Source: a virus
Length of the DNA stretch: 44,047 bases
Reading direction: 5' to 3' (one strand)
Virus record (IMG/VR): IMGVR_UViG_3300010354_000169
Location: 1-44,047 of that record
The notes under the pieces are model-generated. The model had not been told where the DNA came from. It saw only the letters and a list, made by a program, of their open reading frames with translations, and searched no databases. Made by a program: the position numbers and the translations under genes. This document shows, one piece after another, positions 14,523 through 20,532 of the stretch. Position 1 is the stretch's first letter. Every line of letters starts with the position of its first letter.

Positions 14523-14753
14523 TCAACTCGGGGAATACTGGTACCACAACTCCCGGAGGATGCTATCGAAGGTACGGCCCTCGTCAGCGCTCTCCATGGC
14601 CTCGAACTCCCTCCAGAATAGGGCCGCGTCATCTCCAGCGAACCAGAGGTTCTCATTGAACCCCTTGTGGTGGAGAGTGTAAGCGGCACCTCGTCCGGAG
14701 GATTGAAGCGAGTAGTGGTCAGTGTCCACGATGGTGACAGTTGATGAGTACAT
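14523..14753 (-). CDS. Small early protein, unknown (76 aa)
   Basis: Starts MYSSTVTIVDTDHYSLQSSG at ATG 14753, with AGGAG upstream. It has an antiparallel-strand-like N-terminal half and a helical C-terminal half (DDAALFWREFEAMESADEGR / FDSILRELWYQY). An open frame runs further upstream into the leader element, but that region is structured leader, so the inner ATG is preferred. Not recognised. Confidence 0.78.
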   Translation of the reverse strand: MYSSTVTIVDTDHYSLQSSGRGAAYTLHHKGFNENLWFAGDDAALFWREFEAMESADEGRTFDSILRELWYQYSPS

Positions 14754-14766
14754 GCTAGGTCTCCTC

Positions 14767-14815
14767 GGTTGAAAAGGGACAAACCCCCCTGCCACCCGTC
14801 TCCAGATGGCAGGGG
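14767..14815 (-). repeat. Early leader element, copy 7 (second hairpin lost)
   Basis: Stem CCCCTGCCA/TGGCAGGGG is perfect, then GGGTTTGTCCCTTTTCAACCGAGGAG. The core survives with one change; the GTGACC half of the second inverted repeat is absent. Precedes the 14523-14753 gene. Confidence 0.84.
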
Positions 14816-14823
14816 AATGGACC

Positions 14824-14991
14824 TCATGAGCCAGCCAGCTTCACAACGTCAAAGAGCACCGAGGCGGCGCCAAGGACGATGTTGCCAATGGCCAAGAAGT
14901 ATGCGGCGTAGTCGAGCCAGGGGTAGTCCTCGAAGGGAGGACCAGAGATGACGAGCCACAGCAAGCCAAAGCCGATGATGATGTTAAACAT
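14824..14991 (-). CDS. Small two-helix membrane protein (55 aa)
   Basis: MFNIIIGFGLLWLVISG (residues 1-17) and AAYFLAIGNIVLGAASVLF (about 29-47) are two strong membrane segments joined by PPFEDYPWLDY. ATG 14991 has AGGAG about 6 bases upstream and is preceded by a complete leader element. It is a likely inner-membrane miniprotein, perhaps involved in exclusion or membrane modulation early in infection. It is not near the lysis genes, so holin is less likely. Not recognised. Confidence 0.76.
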   Translation of the reverse strand: MFNIIIGFGLLWLVISGPPFEDYPWLDYAAYFLAIGNIVLGAASVLFDVVKLAGS

Positions 14992-15008
14992 ACGTGTCTC
15001 CTCACGAT

Positions 15009-15063
15009 GGTCACTAGGGAAAAGTGACAAACCCCCTGCCACCCTTTGACAGATGACAGGGGA
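15009..15063 (-). repeat. Early leader element, copy 6
   Basis: Stem CCCCTGTCA/TGGCAGGGG with loop TCTGTCAAAGGG, then GTTTGTCACTTTTCCCTAGTGACC, then CATCGTGAGGAGACACGT and ATG. From the core to the start codon it is identical to copy 5. Precedes the 55-residue membrane-protein gene. Confidence 0.92.
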
Positions 15064-15071
15064 ATAGGCCT

Positions 15072-15374
15072 TCAGTAGATGCTGAAGTAAGCATCCTCAT
15101 CTTCGGCGAGCGCACCGCCAGTGAGCCAGATGAGACGGTTGAGGTTCTCGTCATGGTCGAGAAGCTCTTCCTCAGTCCATGCTCCGTACCCTTTCAGGTA
15201 CGCCGCACAGTCCGCTTCATCGCCGGTGATGTCATAGACGCGGCGAACATAGGCCACGGCCTCATCGGCTGGCCCAGGCTTTCCGCAGTCTACGAGATCA
15301 GCCAGTAACTCAGGCGATACATCGTCCCGCCCAAGGAGGAAGTCTATTCCGGCGTAGTGGATTGCATTCTTCAT
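15072..15374 (-). CDS. Acidic early protein, unknown (100 aa)
   Basis: 100 residues, strongly acidic and helical (DDVSPELLADLVDCGKPG, YDITGDEADCAAYLKGYG, EEELLDHDENLNRLIWLTGG) with an acidic end (EDEDAYFSIY). ATG 15374 has AGGAG after a complete leader element. The charge recalls DNA-mimic or host-enzyme inhibitor proteins of early T7-like regions, but no motif supports a specific target. Confidence 0.78.
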   Translation of the reverse strand: MKNAIHYAGIDFLLGRDDVSPELLADLVDCGKPGPADEAVAYVRRVYDITGDEADCAAYLKGYGAWTEEELLDHDENLNRLIWLTGGALAEDEDAYFSIY

Positions 15375-15391
15375 ACGTGTCTCCTCACGAT

Positions 15392-15445
15392 GGTCACTAG
15401 GGAAAAGTGACAAACCCCCTGCCACCCTCTGACAGATGGCAGGGG
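15392..15445 (-). repeat. Early leader element, copy 5
   Basis: Stem CCCCTGCCA/TGGCAGGGG with loop TCTGTCAGAGGG, then GTTTGTCACTTTTCCCTAGTGACC and CATCGTGAGGAGACACGT. Taken with copies 4 and 6 it defines the consensus. Precedes the 15072-15374 gene. Confidence 0.93.
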
Positions 15446-15450
15446 AATGC

Positions 15451-15633
15451 TCAGTCCTCGACCTGACGCGGTTCGCACAACCCGGCTTGGATGAGGGCAC
15501 TTGCAGTGCGCCCATAGTGGCCTTGAAGTGTCCATGCTGCGCCGGTGTTGATCAGCTCTTGGAACAGGTCGATGGTCTCCTCATCGGATAGTTCGCCTTG
15601 CTCATAGGCCATGATCTTGGTCACGTCTGGCAT
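15451..15633 (-). CDS. Conserved small phage protein (DUF7417-like, 60 aa)
   Basis: Sequence [16 protein letters not shown] / [21 protein letters not shown] / QAGLC is a pattern I recall from very widespread 55-65 residue phage proteins ('[31 protein letters not shown]', DUF7417-type). Function is unknown in that family. It is helical, acidic at the front and otherwise globular. ATG 15633 has AGGAG; the leader region in front carries a duplicated ribosome-site segment described separately. Confidence 0.88.
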   Translation of the reverse strand: MPDVTKIMAYEQGELSDEETIDLFQELINTGAAWTLQGHYGRTASALIQAGLCEPRQVED

Positions 15634-15669
15634 GGTTCGGTCTCCTCACAATGTTCGGTATCCTCACAA
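15634..15669 (-). repeat. Tandem duplication of ribosome-site segment
   Basis: In transcription direction the segment ATTGTGAGGA-T/G-ACCGAAC occurs twice back to back between leader copy 4 and ATG 15633. The first copy reads GAGGATACC, the second GAGGAGACC. Only the second is at normal distance from the start codon. Confidence 0.85.
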
Positions 15670-15670
15670 T

Positions 15671-15724
15671 GGTCACTAGGGAAAAGTGACAAACCCCCTG
15701 CCACCCTCTGACAGATGGCAGGGG
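15671..15724 (-). repeat. Early leader element, copy 4
   Basis: Stem CCCCTGCCA/TGGCAGGGG, loop TCTGTCAGAGGG, then GTTTGTCACTTTTCCCTAGTGACC. Hairpin and core match copy 5 exactly. Precedes the DUF7417-like gene with an extra duplicated segment in between. Confidence 0.93.
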
Positions 15725-15730
15725 AAAGGC

Positions 15731-16033
15731 CTAGTCGAGGAAGTCAGACGCCGGGCGAGGGACGTAGTAGTCCACGCCGAGCGTCTTCGACACATGGCCG
15801 ATCGGAATCGTCTTGCCCAGAGCCTTCACAAGGATGATGAGAACAGGCTCACCGGTATCCTTGATGCGGCCAGGGCAAGCATCGATCTCGCCGATCCCCA
15901 TGAGGACAGCTTGTAGGCCGCCCATGTGGATAGTCTCAGCTTCGTTGAGGGAGTCAACGATGCGGTTAATAAGAGCCTCCTCGGCTTCCGTATCCTTACC
16001 CTCTTCGATGGCGAAGATATTGGTCACGTTCAT
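15731..16033 (-). CDS. Early protein, unknown (100 aa)
   Basis: From ATG 16033: MNVTNIFAIEEGKDTEAEEALINRI, an acidic helical start, then a beta-rich second half (GGLQAVLMGIGEIDACPGRI / GEPVLIILVKALGKTIPIG). The mixed alpha/beta composition suggests a compact globular domain. AGAGGAG precedes the start, after leader copy 3. Not recognised. Confidence 0.78.
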   Translation of the reverse strand: MNVTNIFAIEEGKDTEAEEALINRIVDSLNEAETIHMGGLQAVLMGIGEIDACPGRIKDTGEPVLIILVKALGKTIPIGHVSKTLGVDYYVPRPASDFLD

Positions 16034-16054
16034 AGCAAGGTCTCCTCTAGTAGC

Positions 16055-16111
16055 GTCACTATGGAAAAGTGACAAACCCCTGCCATGCGGTGCATAGAAC
16101 CACATGGCAAG
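16055..16111 (-). repeat. Early leader element, copy 3
   Basis: Stem CCTTGCCATG/CATGGCAGGG (one G-T pair), then GTTTGTCACTTTTCCATAGTGACG. The second inverted repeat is kept with changes at its edge. Precedes the 15731-16033 gene. Confidence 0.88.
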
Positions 16112-16119
16112 GAATAGGT

Positions 16120-16338
16120 TCAGCGAACTCCAACCAATGCGTCCACTGTCTCCGGCCGTTCCGTGACGTACAGGTAGTCCGACCCACTACCATCGAAGAT
16201 GATTAAGGTGGTCCTGGACCCTCGCTCGAATTGGTCTAGCGTCGGATCAGTCGGGTAGTACCGGATGATGTGGTCAAGGTTTACCCGGTGGATGAGGCCT
16301 ACCTTGAAGGCTGAAGTGAGGCGGATGAAGTTGTTCAT
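16120..16338 (-). CDS. Small early protein, unknown (72 aa)
   Basis: From ATG 16338: MNNFIRLTSAFKVGLIHRVNLDHIIRYYP. Beta-rich, with RTTLIIFDGSGSDYLYVTERPETVDALV at the C-terminal end. The layout (strand, strand, 'DHIxRYYP', then a strand with 'TxIxFxGSGSxYLYVxE') resembles small LytTR-like or flagellar FlbD-like folds, which bind DNA or nucleotides, but the match is by eye and weak. AGGAG precedes the start after leader copy 2. Confidence 0.77.
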   Translation of the reverse strand: MNNFIRLTSAFKVGLIHRVNLDHIIRYYPTDPTLDQFERGSRTTLIIFDGSGSDYLYVTERPETVDALVGVR

Positions 16339-16354
16339 TAGGGGTCTCCTCAAT

Positions 16355-16413
16355 GGTCACTAGGGAAAAGTGACAAACCCCTGCCATGCGGCGCACTGAA
16401 CCACATGGCAGGG
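16355..16413 (-). repeat. Early leader element, copy 2
   Basis: Stem CCCTGCCATG/CATGGCAGGG with a 15-base loop close to that of copies 3 and 8, then GTTTGTCACTTTTCCCTAGTGACC and TTGAGGAG. Precedes the 16120-16338 gene. Confidence 0.92.
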
Positions 16414-16419
16414 AATAGG

Positions 16420-16770
16420 TCAAGCCGCGCCGACTAACGCAGCCTCAGCTCGGGCGATTTCGATGATCTCCACATTCCCGCTAGGGTATCGAAGGTACAT
16501 CGAATGCTGATCGGCTTGGAGGCCGATCTCGACCGCTATCGAGTGAAGCAACGAGCGGACAGTCACTGTGTCATGACATGCCACAGTGAACTCCCACACG
16601 GGTTCCTGCTGAACATCTCCGGTATCGGGATTGATCCAAGCACCCTCCGCCTCTCGGACGGTGCACCCACCGAAGGTGTCTGCTAGGAACCGAACGGCCC
16701 GCTTCTTGACCAGAGGCAGAGGCCGGCCGTCGTTGTCGTTCTTCGGGCAGACGATAAGAGCTTCACGCAT
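16420..16770 (-). CDS. First early gene, unknown protein (116 aa)
   Basis: The gene nearest the non-coding region, so probably the first expressed. MREALIVCPKNDNDGRPLPLV begins a mixed alpha/beta protein, with AVRFLADTFGGCTVREAEGAWINPDTG in the middle and VWEFTVACHDTVTVRSLLHSIAVEIGLQADQHSMYL following. No motif is recognised. ATG 16770 has AGAGGAG upstream and leader copy 1 in front; because no gene lies upstream, that copy must serve this gene. Early T7-like genes at this position often counter host defence; that is a positional inference only. Confidence 0.8.
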   Translation of the reverse strand: MREALIVCPKNDNDGRPLPLVKKRAVRFLADTFGGCTVREAEGAWINPDTGDVQQEPVWEFTVACHDTVTVRSLLHSIAVEIGLQADQHSMYLRYPSGNVEIIEIARAEAALVGAA

Positions 16771-16794
16771 GGTGGATCTCCTCTGTAGTGAAGC

Positions 16795-16843
16795 GTCACA
16801 ATGAAAAGTGACAAACGCCTACCCGCTATGTTCACGGGTAGGC
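16795..16843 (-). repeat. Early leader element, copy 1
   Basis: Perfect stem GCCTACCCG/CGGGTAGGC with loop TGAACATAG, then GTTTGTCACTTTTCATTGTGACG. The stem sequence is unlike the CCCTGCCA family, yet pairing is complete. There is no gene upstream, so this copy is a leader and not the terminator of a preceding gene. Confidence 0.9.
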
Positions 16844-17564
16844 AATGCTTAGGCGCTCTCGCCATGGGCGGTTAGATACACCTGTTTCGGTGCACCCTAG
16901 CGGCCATGGATGCTGAGCACCCAAGCGTTGCTATGGGTTGGCTCCTGGGTGGCGGTGCGAGACCCGTAGGGATGATCTCACTGGCCCTAGCGCTGCACAA
17001 ACGGCAGCACATGGCCCCGCTCCTATGAGGAGCTTCGTGCTGTGCCCGGAGAACCCTTCCCACGATTGATCAGGTGATCTACACCTTCGCCTCTTCGGCA
17101 GCGCCCTCTGTTGAGCGCCTATCGTAGTGCAGGAGCATAAGACATCAGTCACGGTGGCAGAGGTTAGCGACGCCTGCCTCGTCGAGACCCCTGCATCATG
17201 GCAGGGACCGTGGTGGCTGTCAAGCCCCGTAGGGGCTGCCCTTTCGGGTGGCCATTGCCTCACACCAGAGCGCCCCTTCTGCGGGTCAAGCGGGTCGGGT
17301 TGACGTGCACCTCGACGACGCTCTGATGTGGTGCCGACCGGGCATCGCCGATCGACCCCATTAAGCTGCCACAAAGCCTGCCATCTGTCAACCCCTTCGG
17401 GGTTGCCCCATTGGCGGAGCGGTGCGGGTGTGATGCGCGAGCGCGGAGAAGAAACAAAAAACTCCAAGGAGGACGTTCACACGCGGATATCCCGACCCCC
17501 CTGCTCGGATATCGTGCGAGGCAGATATCGCATCCGCTTGCACAGCCTGTGACGGCGCCGATCT

Positions 17565-17581
17565 TGTCACCTTTGGTGACA
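17565..17581. repeat. Perfect 7-bp inverted repeat TGTCACC/GGTGACA
   Basis: TGTCACC-TTT-GGTGACA, a symmetric site in the non-coding region upstream of all early genes. Its half-site GTCAC also occurs in the leader array with a different spacing. It could be an operator for a dimeric regulator such as the MarR-like protein, or a small hairpin. Confidence 0.55.
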
Positions 17582-17703
17582 CCAGACGAGACAACCGAGG
17601 CGATTTCGACCGAAGATCGAGGGGGGCACGGGGGGTATCGCGCGTTCTTCTCTTTTCAGACCCCACTTCGCACAACTACAGCAAACTATCCGGGGCACCT
17701 AAT

Positions 17704-17733
17704 GGGGGCGTTAGGTCCACCCTAACAACCCCC
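17704..17733 (-). terminator. Hairpin after last late gene
   Basis: GGGGG-TT-GTTAGG, loop GTGGA, CCTAAC-G-CCCCC: an 11-pair stem with a small internal bulge, 14 bases after the stop of the 17748 gene. No T tract follows, so it is a candidate transcript end or processing structure only. Confidence 0.45.
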
Positions 17734-17747
17734 ATCAAGCTCACCTA

Positions 17748-18020
17748 CTACTCACCCTCACAGAACCTCAGGAACCCTATAGGCTCCCGTCCGGGGCGAT
17801 GTATCTCGTCTCCTTCCGGGGTCAGGATCCCGGTGTTGATCCACTCAGGCTCCGGAGGAGGGACTAGCAGGTCGTAGAACAGACTGTATGACCCATCTAA
17901 AGGGTCCTCTTGGGGTGGAGTGTCCTCTAGAGGGTGACACCCCTCCACCCATTGTCCTGGAGCCCGCCTCCCCGCAGGCTTTTCTGTGCTTCTTGTTCGA
18001 GGGACTACGCGGTATCGCAT
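17748..18020 (-). CDS. Hypothetical protein downstream of large terminase (90 aa)
   Basis: From ATG 18020: MRYRVVPRTRSTEKPAG, then a Pro- and acid-rich middle (PLEDTPPQEDPLDGSYSLFYDLLVPPPEPEW) and INTGILTPEGDEIHRPGREPIGFLRF. Composition is protein-like and codon use resembles its neighbours. GAGGTGAGG lies upstream; a GTG start 9 bases earlier (18029) is possible. A promoter-like CACTATAG sequence lies about 33 bases upstream. It is the last gene before the non-coding region, comparable in place to T7 gene 19.5, but no similarity to it is seen. Confidence 0.72.
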   Translation of the reverse strand: MRYRVVPRTRSTEKPAGRRAPGQWVEGCHPLEDTPPQEDPLDGSYSLFYDLLVPPPEPEWINTGILTPEGDEIHRPGREPIGFLRFCEGE

Positions 18021-18045
18021 ACGCCTCACCTCAGGGGTTGACAGA

Positions 18046-18068
18046 AGGGAGACTATAGTGTACCCTAT
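18046..18068 (-). promoter_or_regulatory. Possible phage RNA polymerase promoter
   Basis: In transcription direction: GATAGGGTACACTATAGTCTCCC. The octamer CACTATAG is identical to the core of the T7 promoter (TCACTATAGGG), and the site lies directly upstream of the last late gene in an AT-rich stretch. I found no second clear copy before other late genes, so the assignment is tentative. Confidence 0.35.
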
Positions 18069-18108
18069 CTATATATATATATAGGTATATATAGGTATAC
18101 TATACGTT

Positions 18109-18144
18109 CCTTGATCATGTTCCTCTTCCTTCATCCTCCTACAT
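18109..18144 (-). repeat. Direct repeat copy 1, duplicated translation-start segment
   Basis: The same roughly 35-base segment occurs here and at 18202-18236 with one difference. In transcription direction it reads GTAGGAGGATGAAGGAAGAG then GAACATGATCAAGG: a purine-rich ribosome site followed by ATG ATC AAG. Here it opens a 17-codon frame ending in the AT-rich repeat. Confidence 0.9.
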
Positions 18145-18201
18145 ACTCTCATATTGAACAGTCCCTGTAAGATTATCCAGGAAGAAGATACATGTTAGGT
18201 A

Positions 18202-18236
18202 CCTTGATCATGTTCCTCTTCCTTCTTCCTCCTACA
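18202..18236 (-). repeat. Direct repeat copy 2, duplicated translation-start segment
   Basis: Second copy of the ribosome-site-plus-ATG segment, 93 bases from the first. It opens a 12-codon frame (MIKVPNMYLLPG). It also forms one arm of an inverted repeat with 18258-18274, which would hide its ribosome site in RNA. Confidence 0.9.
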
Positions 18237-18274
18237 GGAACCTTAACTGTAGGGTGTCTGTAGGAGGGAAGAGG
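18215..18274 (-). repeat. Inverted repeat that would cover a ribosome site
   Basis: CCTCTTCCCTCCTACAG (18274-18258) is complementary to CTGTAGGA...GGAAGAGG (18237-18215) with a short bulge and a loop of about 20 bases. It starts 39 bases after the large terminase stop. It could act as a late transcript barrier or as a switch over the mini-frame at 18202-18236. No T tract follows. Confidence 0.7.
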
Positions 18275-18312
18275 TACAAGGGCATGTTAGGAACGCCTAA
18301 AGGGTACCTTCT

Positions 18313-20070
18313 CTAAGTCTTCCCTGCTCTTCTCATGGTCGAAGAACTCCACCTTCTAGATGGCGTTCCTCCTTCCTTCGAAAGACAGCCATGAACGAAC
18401 TTCTCCAGCTCCTCATCAAGCTGCCTCTCCTTGTGCTCTAAGGCTGCCTTCTCGGTGTCCTTAGAGAGAACCTTCATCCAGTAGGCTACAGCTCCAGCAA
18501 GGGCGTCTATCCTGTCGTCCTGCGACAGGGCTCCCCTAGCTCTCACCATACGGGACATCTGATAGAACAGGCGGTACAGGGGTGCTCTCTCTCCGAGGAG
18601 CCCTCCTCCCTCTCCGCCTCCTCTCGTCTTCACGCTGTTGTAGTCGTCCTCGATGACGGATGGACAGACGATGAGCCTATGCTGATTGAGCACTGGCTCT
18701 AGGGTGTCTACGATCCTCTGCTCCTTCTGGACTGAGGACCAGTCTGCATCCTCCACCCCGCAGAGATACTTCTGCTGGGCCTTGGATCTGAGGAGGTGTG
18801 TGAACATACCTCCACCGAAGTTAGGCTCGCAGATGATCTTCTTGATGTCGTGCGTCTTCGCTATGTCGAGCAGAGCGTCGAGGGTCTTGTCGTCGTAGCC
18901 CCCTAAGAACCCTCCTGCGGCCACGAGGAAGAGCCTTCCGTGGAGTGTCTTCACCACAGCGTAGCTGGTCTCGTCTTTCCCTCGGCCAGAGGGGTCCACG
19001 AACATGATGCCGCCCTCATACGGGGCGAAATCCTGGGACACCCATGCTGGTCTGTAGTACCGGTCCCCTGTCAGCCCCACTACGGGGAGGTGCTGGTGGA
19101 CAAGCTCGGGGCTCGAAGCCCACACGAAGTCGAGAGGAGCGCGGTGCCTGTCGAGAGGATAGACAATCAGGTCGGTGAGTTTGAGAGGATGCTTCTCCAG
19201 GTCACTCAGACTGGTGTCGAGCTGGAACTGGAGAGCGAAGCCCGACCTCCCGTAAGACAGCTCACGCTCCCTCAGGTCCTCGTCGGAGAACCTCTTCGGG
19301 TCCGTAGGGTGCTCTTGGAGCCCTGGGTTCTTCTCCAGCATCGAGATGACGTACGGAGCCAGCCTGTTCCCGTACCTCCCAGGGTCTTTAGGGAAGCGAG
19401 CCGGCCATATCCGGATGACGTACCCTCGATCTGGGAGGGTATTGTAGATCGACTGCTCGGTCTGTGGGGTGCCCAGGTAGATGATCCTGGATCCGGGGAG
19501 TGGTTTCAGGACCGCGTCGAACTCCTTGACGAGTTCTATGAGGCGGTCCCTCTTCCCCTGTGTGTCAGAGTTGTGCGGAACCTCGATGTCGTCCGCTACG
19601 ATGATGTCCGCGCGGCTGCCAGTGAGCTGGCCGGTGATGCCGACGCTCTTCACCGATGGTGACTGGTCAGGCTTCGCCGGGCCAACGTCGAAGCTCAGCA
19701 TCGACTGGCGTTGGTCCGCCCTGGATCTCAGGTGGGCCAGGAGCGGCATGTCGTTGATGAGCTGGAAGCAGAACGTCGAGAACTCGTTCGCCTTGGGCTG
19801 GGACGCCGAGACCACCATGATCTTGAGCTGCGGATCCCGGTAGAGATGCCACAGCACGAACGCCACGGTGAGCCACGACTTGCCCACCCCTCGGAACGCC
19901 TCGACTACGCCTCTCTTCGGCCCGTGCTGGAGCCAATAGGCGATGTCGTACTGGAGAGGGGTGGGCTCAGGGAGCCCGAGGTGTTTCCAAACGGCGAACA
20001 GGAAGTTCCGGAAGTCTTCCGCTAAGGGGTCCTTGGAAGGAGCCCCTGTCAGCGGCTTTGTCCGGGCCAT
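18313..20070 (-). CDS. terL: Large terminase subunit (T7 gp19-type)
   Basis: Packaging motor ATPase and nuclease. 585 residues (T7 gp19: 586). Walker A AFRGVGKS (58-65), Walker B IIVADD (D160, D161), a coupling region with YLGTPQTEQSIYN, and an RNase H-like nuclease with FVDPSGRGKD (D359) followed by further acidic positions. ATG 20070 (MARTK) was taken; a GTG three codons upstream (20079) is an alternative. It overlaps the 36-codon frame before it. Position as the last large gene matches T7. Confidence 0.96.
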   Translation of the reverse strand: MARTKPLTGAPSKDPLAEDFRNFLFAVWKHLGLPEPTPLQYDIAYWLQHGPKRGVVEAFRGVGKSWLTVAFVLWHLYRDPQLKIMVVSASQPKANEFSTFCFQLINDMPLLAHLRSRADQRQSMLSFDVGPAKPDQSPSVKSVGITGQLTGSRADIIVADDIEVPHNSDTQGKRDRLIELVKEFDAVLKPLPGSRIIYLGTPQTEQSIYNTLPDRGYVIRIWPARFPKDPGRYGNRLAPYVISMLEKNPGLQEHPTDPKRFSDEDLRERELSYGRSGFALQFQLDTSLSDLEKHPLKLTDLIVYPLDRHRAPLDFVWASSPELVHQHLPVVGLTGDRYYRPAWVSQDFAPYEGGIMFVDPSGRGKDETSYAVVKTLHGRLFLVAAGGFLGGYDDKTLDALLDIAKTHDIKKIICEPNFGGGMFTHLLRSKAQQKYLCGVEDADWSSVQKEQRIVDTLEPVLNQHRLIVCPSVIEDDYNSVKTRGGGEGGGLLGERAPLYRLFYQMSRMVRARGALSQDDRIDALAGAVAYWMKVLSKDTEKAALEHKERQLDEELEKFVHGCLSKEGGTPSRRWSSSTMRRAGKT

Positions 20071-20159
20071 GTCAGACACAGTCCGAGAACCGCGACGACG
20101 AGCGACGTGTAGAACACGAGCCCAGCGCCTGAATTGAGGAAGTCTAGGAGGCTAACCAT
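20049..20159 (-). CDS. Single-span membrane miniprotein overlapping terL (36 aa)
   Basis: MVSLLDFLNSGAGLVFYTSLVVAVLGLCLTWPGQSR: one strong membrane helix (about residues 12-31) with a short polar tail. ATG 20159 lies 6 bases after the stop of the previous gene, with GGAGG about 13 bases upstream. The last 22 bases overlap terL. In T7 the interval between genes 18 and 19 carries Rz/Rz1 (18.5/18.7). Here spanins are found elsewhere, so this could be a holin-type or regulatory membrane peptide. Reality is supported by position and hydrophobicity only. Confidence 0.5.
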   Translation of the reverse strand: MVSLLDFLNSGAGLVFYTSLVVAVLGLCLTWPGQSR

Positions 20160-20165
20160 GGTCGA

Positions 20166-20414
20166 TCACGCCTCCGACAGGGGTGCACACTTCGCCTGGA
20201 CCAAGATCGCGAGCCTGATCTGCCCACGCCTCGGGTTGTGTCCATCGATGATGTGCGGCTCGGTCTGGAGCTTGACCATCAGTTCCTCGCACTCCTCCTT
20301 CCGCATAGCGTGTCCGGTCTGGAGCACTTCAGGGAAGCAGTGGGTGAACTTCAGGTTCTCGGGTGTACCGGCCAGGATACATGCAACGTAAGCTAGAGAA
20401 TAAGCAGTGAACAT
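20166..20414 (-). CDS. Hypothetical protein (82 aa)
   Basis: MFTAYSLAYVACILAGTPENL begins with a hydrophobic stretch that may be a buried helix, followed by KFTHCFPEVLQTGHAMRKEECEELMVKLQ and a C-terminal part HNPRRGQIRLAILVQAK. AGCAGGA precedes ATG 20414. It occupies the place of T7 gene 18.5 between small and large terminase but lacks the signal-anchor plus long coiled coil expected of an Rz protein. Not recognised. Confidence 0.62.
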   Translation of the reverse strand: MFTAYSLAYVACILAGTPENLKFTHCFPEVLQTGHAMRKEECEELMVKLQTEPHIIDGHNPRRGQIRLAILVQAKCAPLSEA

Positions 20415-20532
20415 GAGTGGTCCTGCTAGTTTCTGGGGGTTGCCGGGGAGCCTGCCACTCCAGGATCGCTGCTAAGGGGGTAAATTTGACCACTGGCAGG
20501 GATTTGGAGGGGGTTGGCTAGGGTAGGTGCGG

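Larger units (their letters stand above)
16844..17747. other. Structured non-coding region, probable genome-end/early promoter region
   Basis: About 900 bases with no credible gene on either strand: open frames are short and have neither ribosome sites nor protein-like composition. Content seen: hairpins AGCCCC-GTA-GGGGCT (17223-17237) and CAACCCC-TTC-GGGGTTG (17389-17405), CCCTGC/GGCAGGG near 17190-17206, and three GATATC palindromes at 17486, 17508 and 17524. It lies between the last late gene and the first early gene, where T7-like phages have their terminal repeats and host-read promoters. No exact -35/-10 pair on the minus strand could be fixed by eye, and a terminal repeat collapsed into one copy cannot be recognised from sequence alone. 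Confidence 0.6.

Noticed and set aside
12727-16843. CRISPR array as an explanation for the regular repeats
   Set aside because: Spacers between repeats are genes of 42-247 codons, not short unique spacers; no cas genes are present.
12727-16843. Leader elements as simple terminators of the upstream gene
   Set aside because: Copy 1 has no upstream gene, and the hairpins are followed by GTTTGTCACTTTT rather than a clean T tract. Weak attenuation remains possible.
17441-17475. Terminator CTCC-TT-GGAG followed by TTTTTTG
   Set aside because: The stem is only four pairs; it may be chance, and no gene ends nearby on that strand.
18038-18066. Sigma-70-like promoter on the plus strand (TTGACA, 17 bases, TACCCT)
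   Set aside because: The -10 match is poor and it would read antisense into terL; no gene on that strand.
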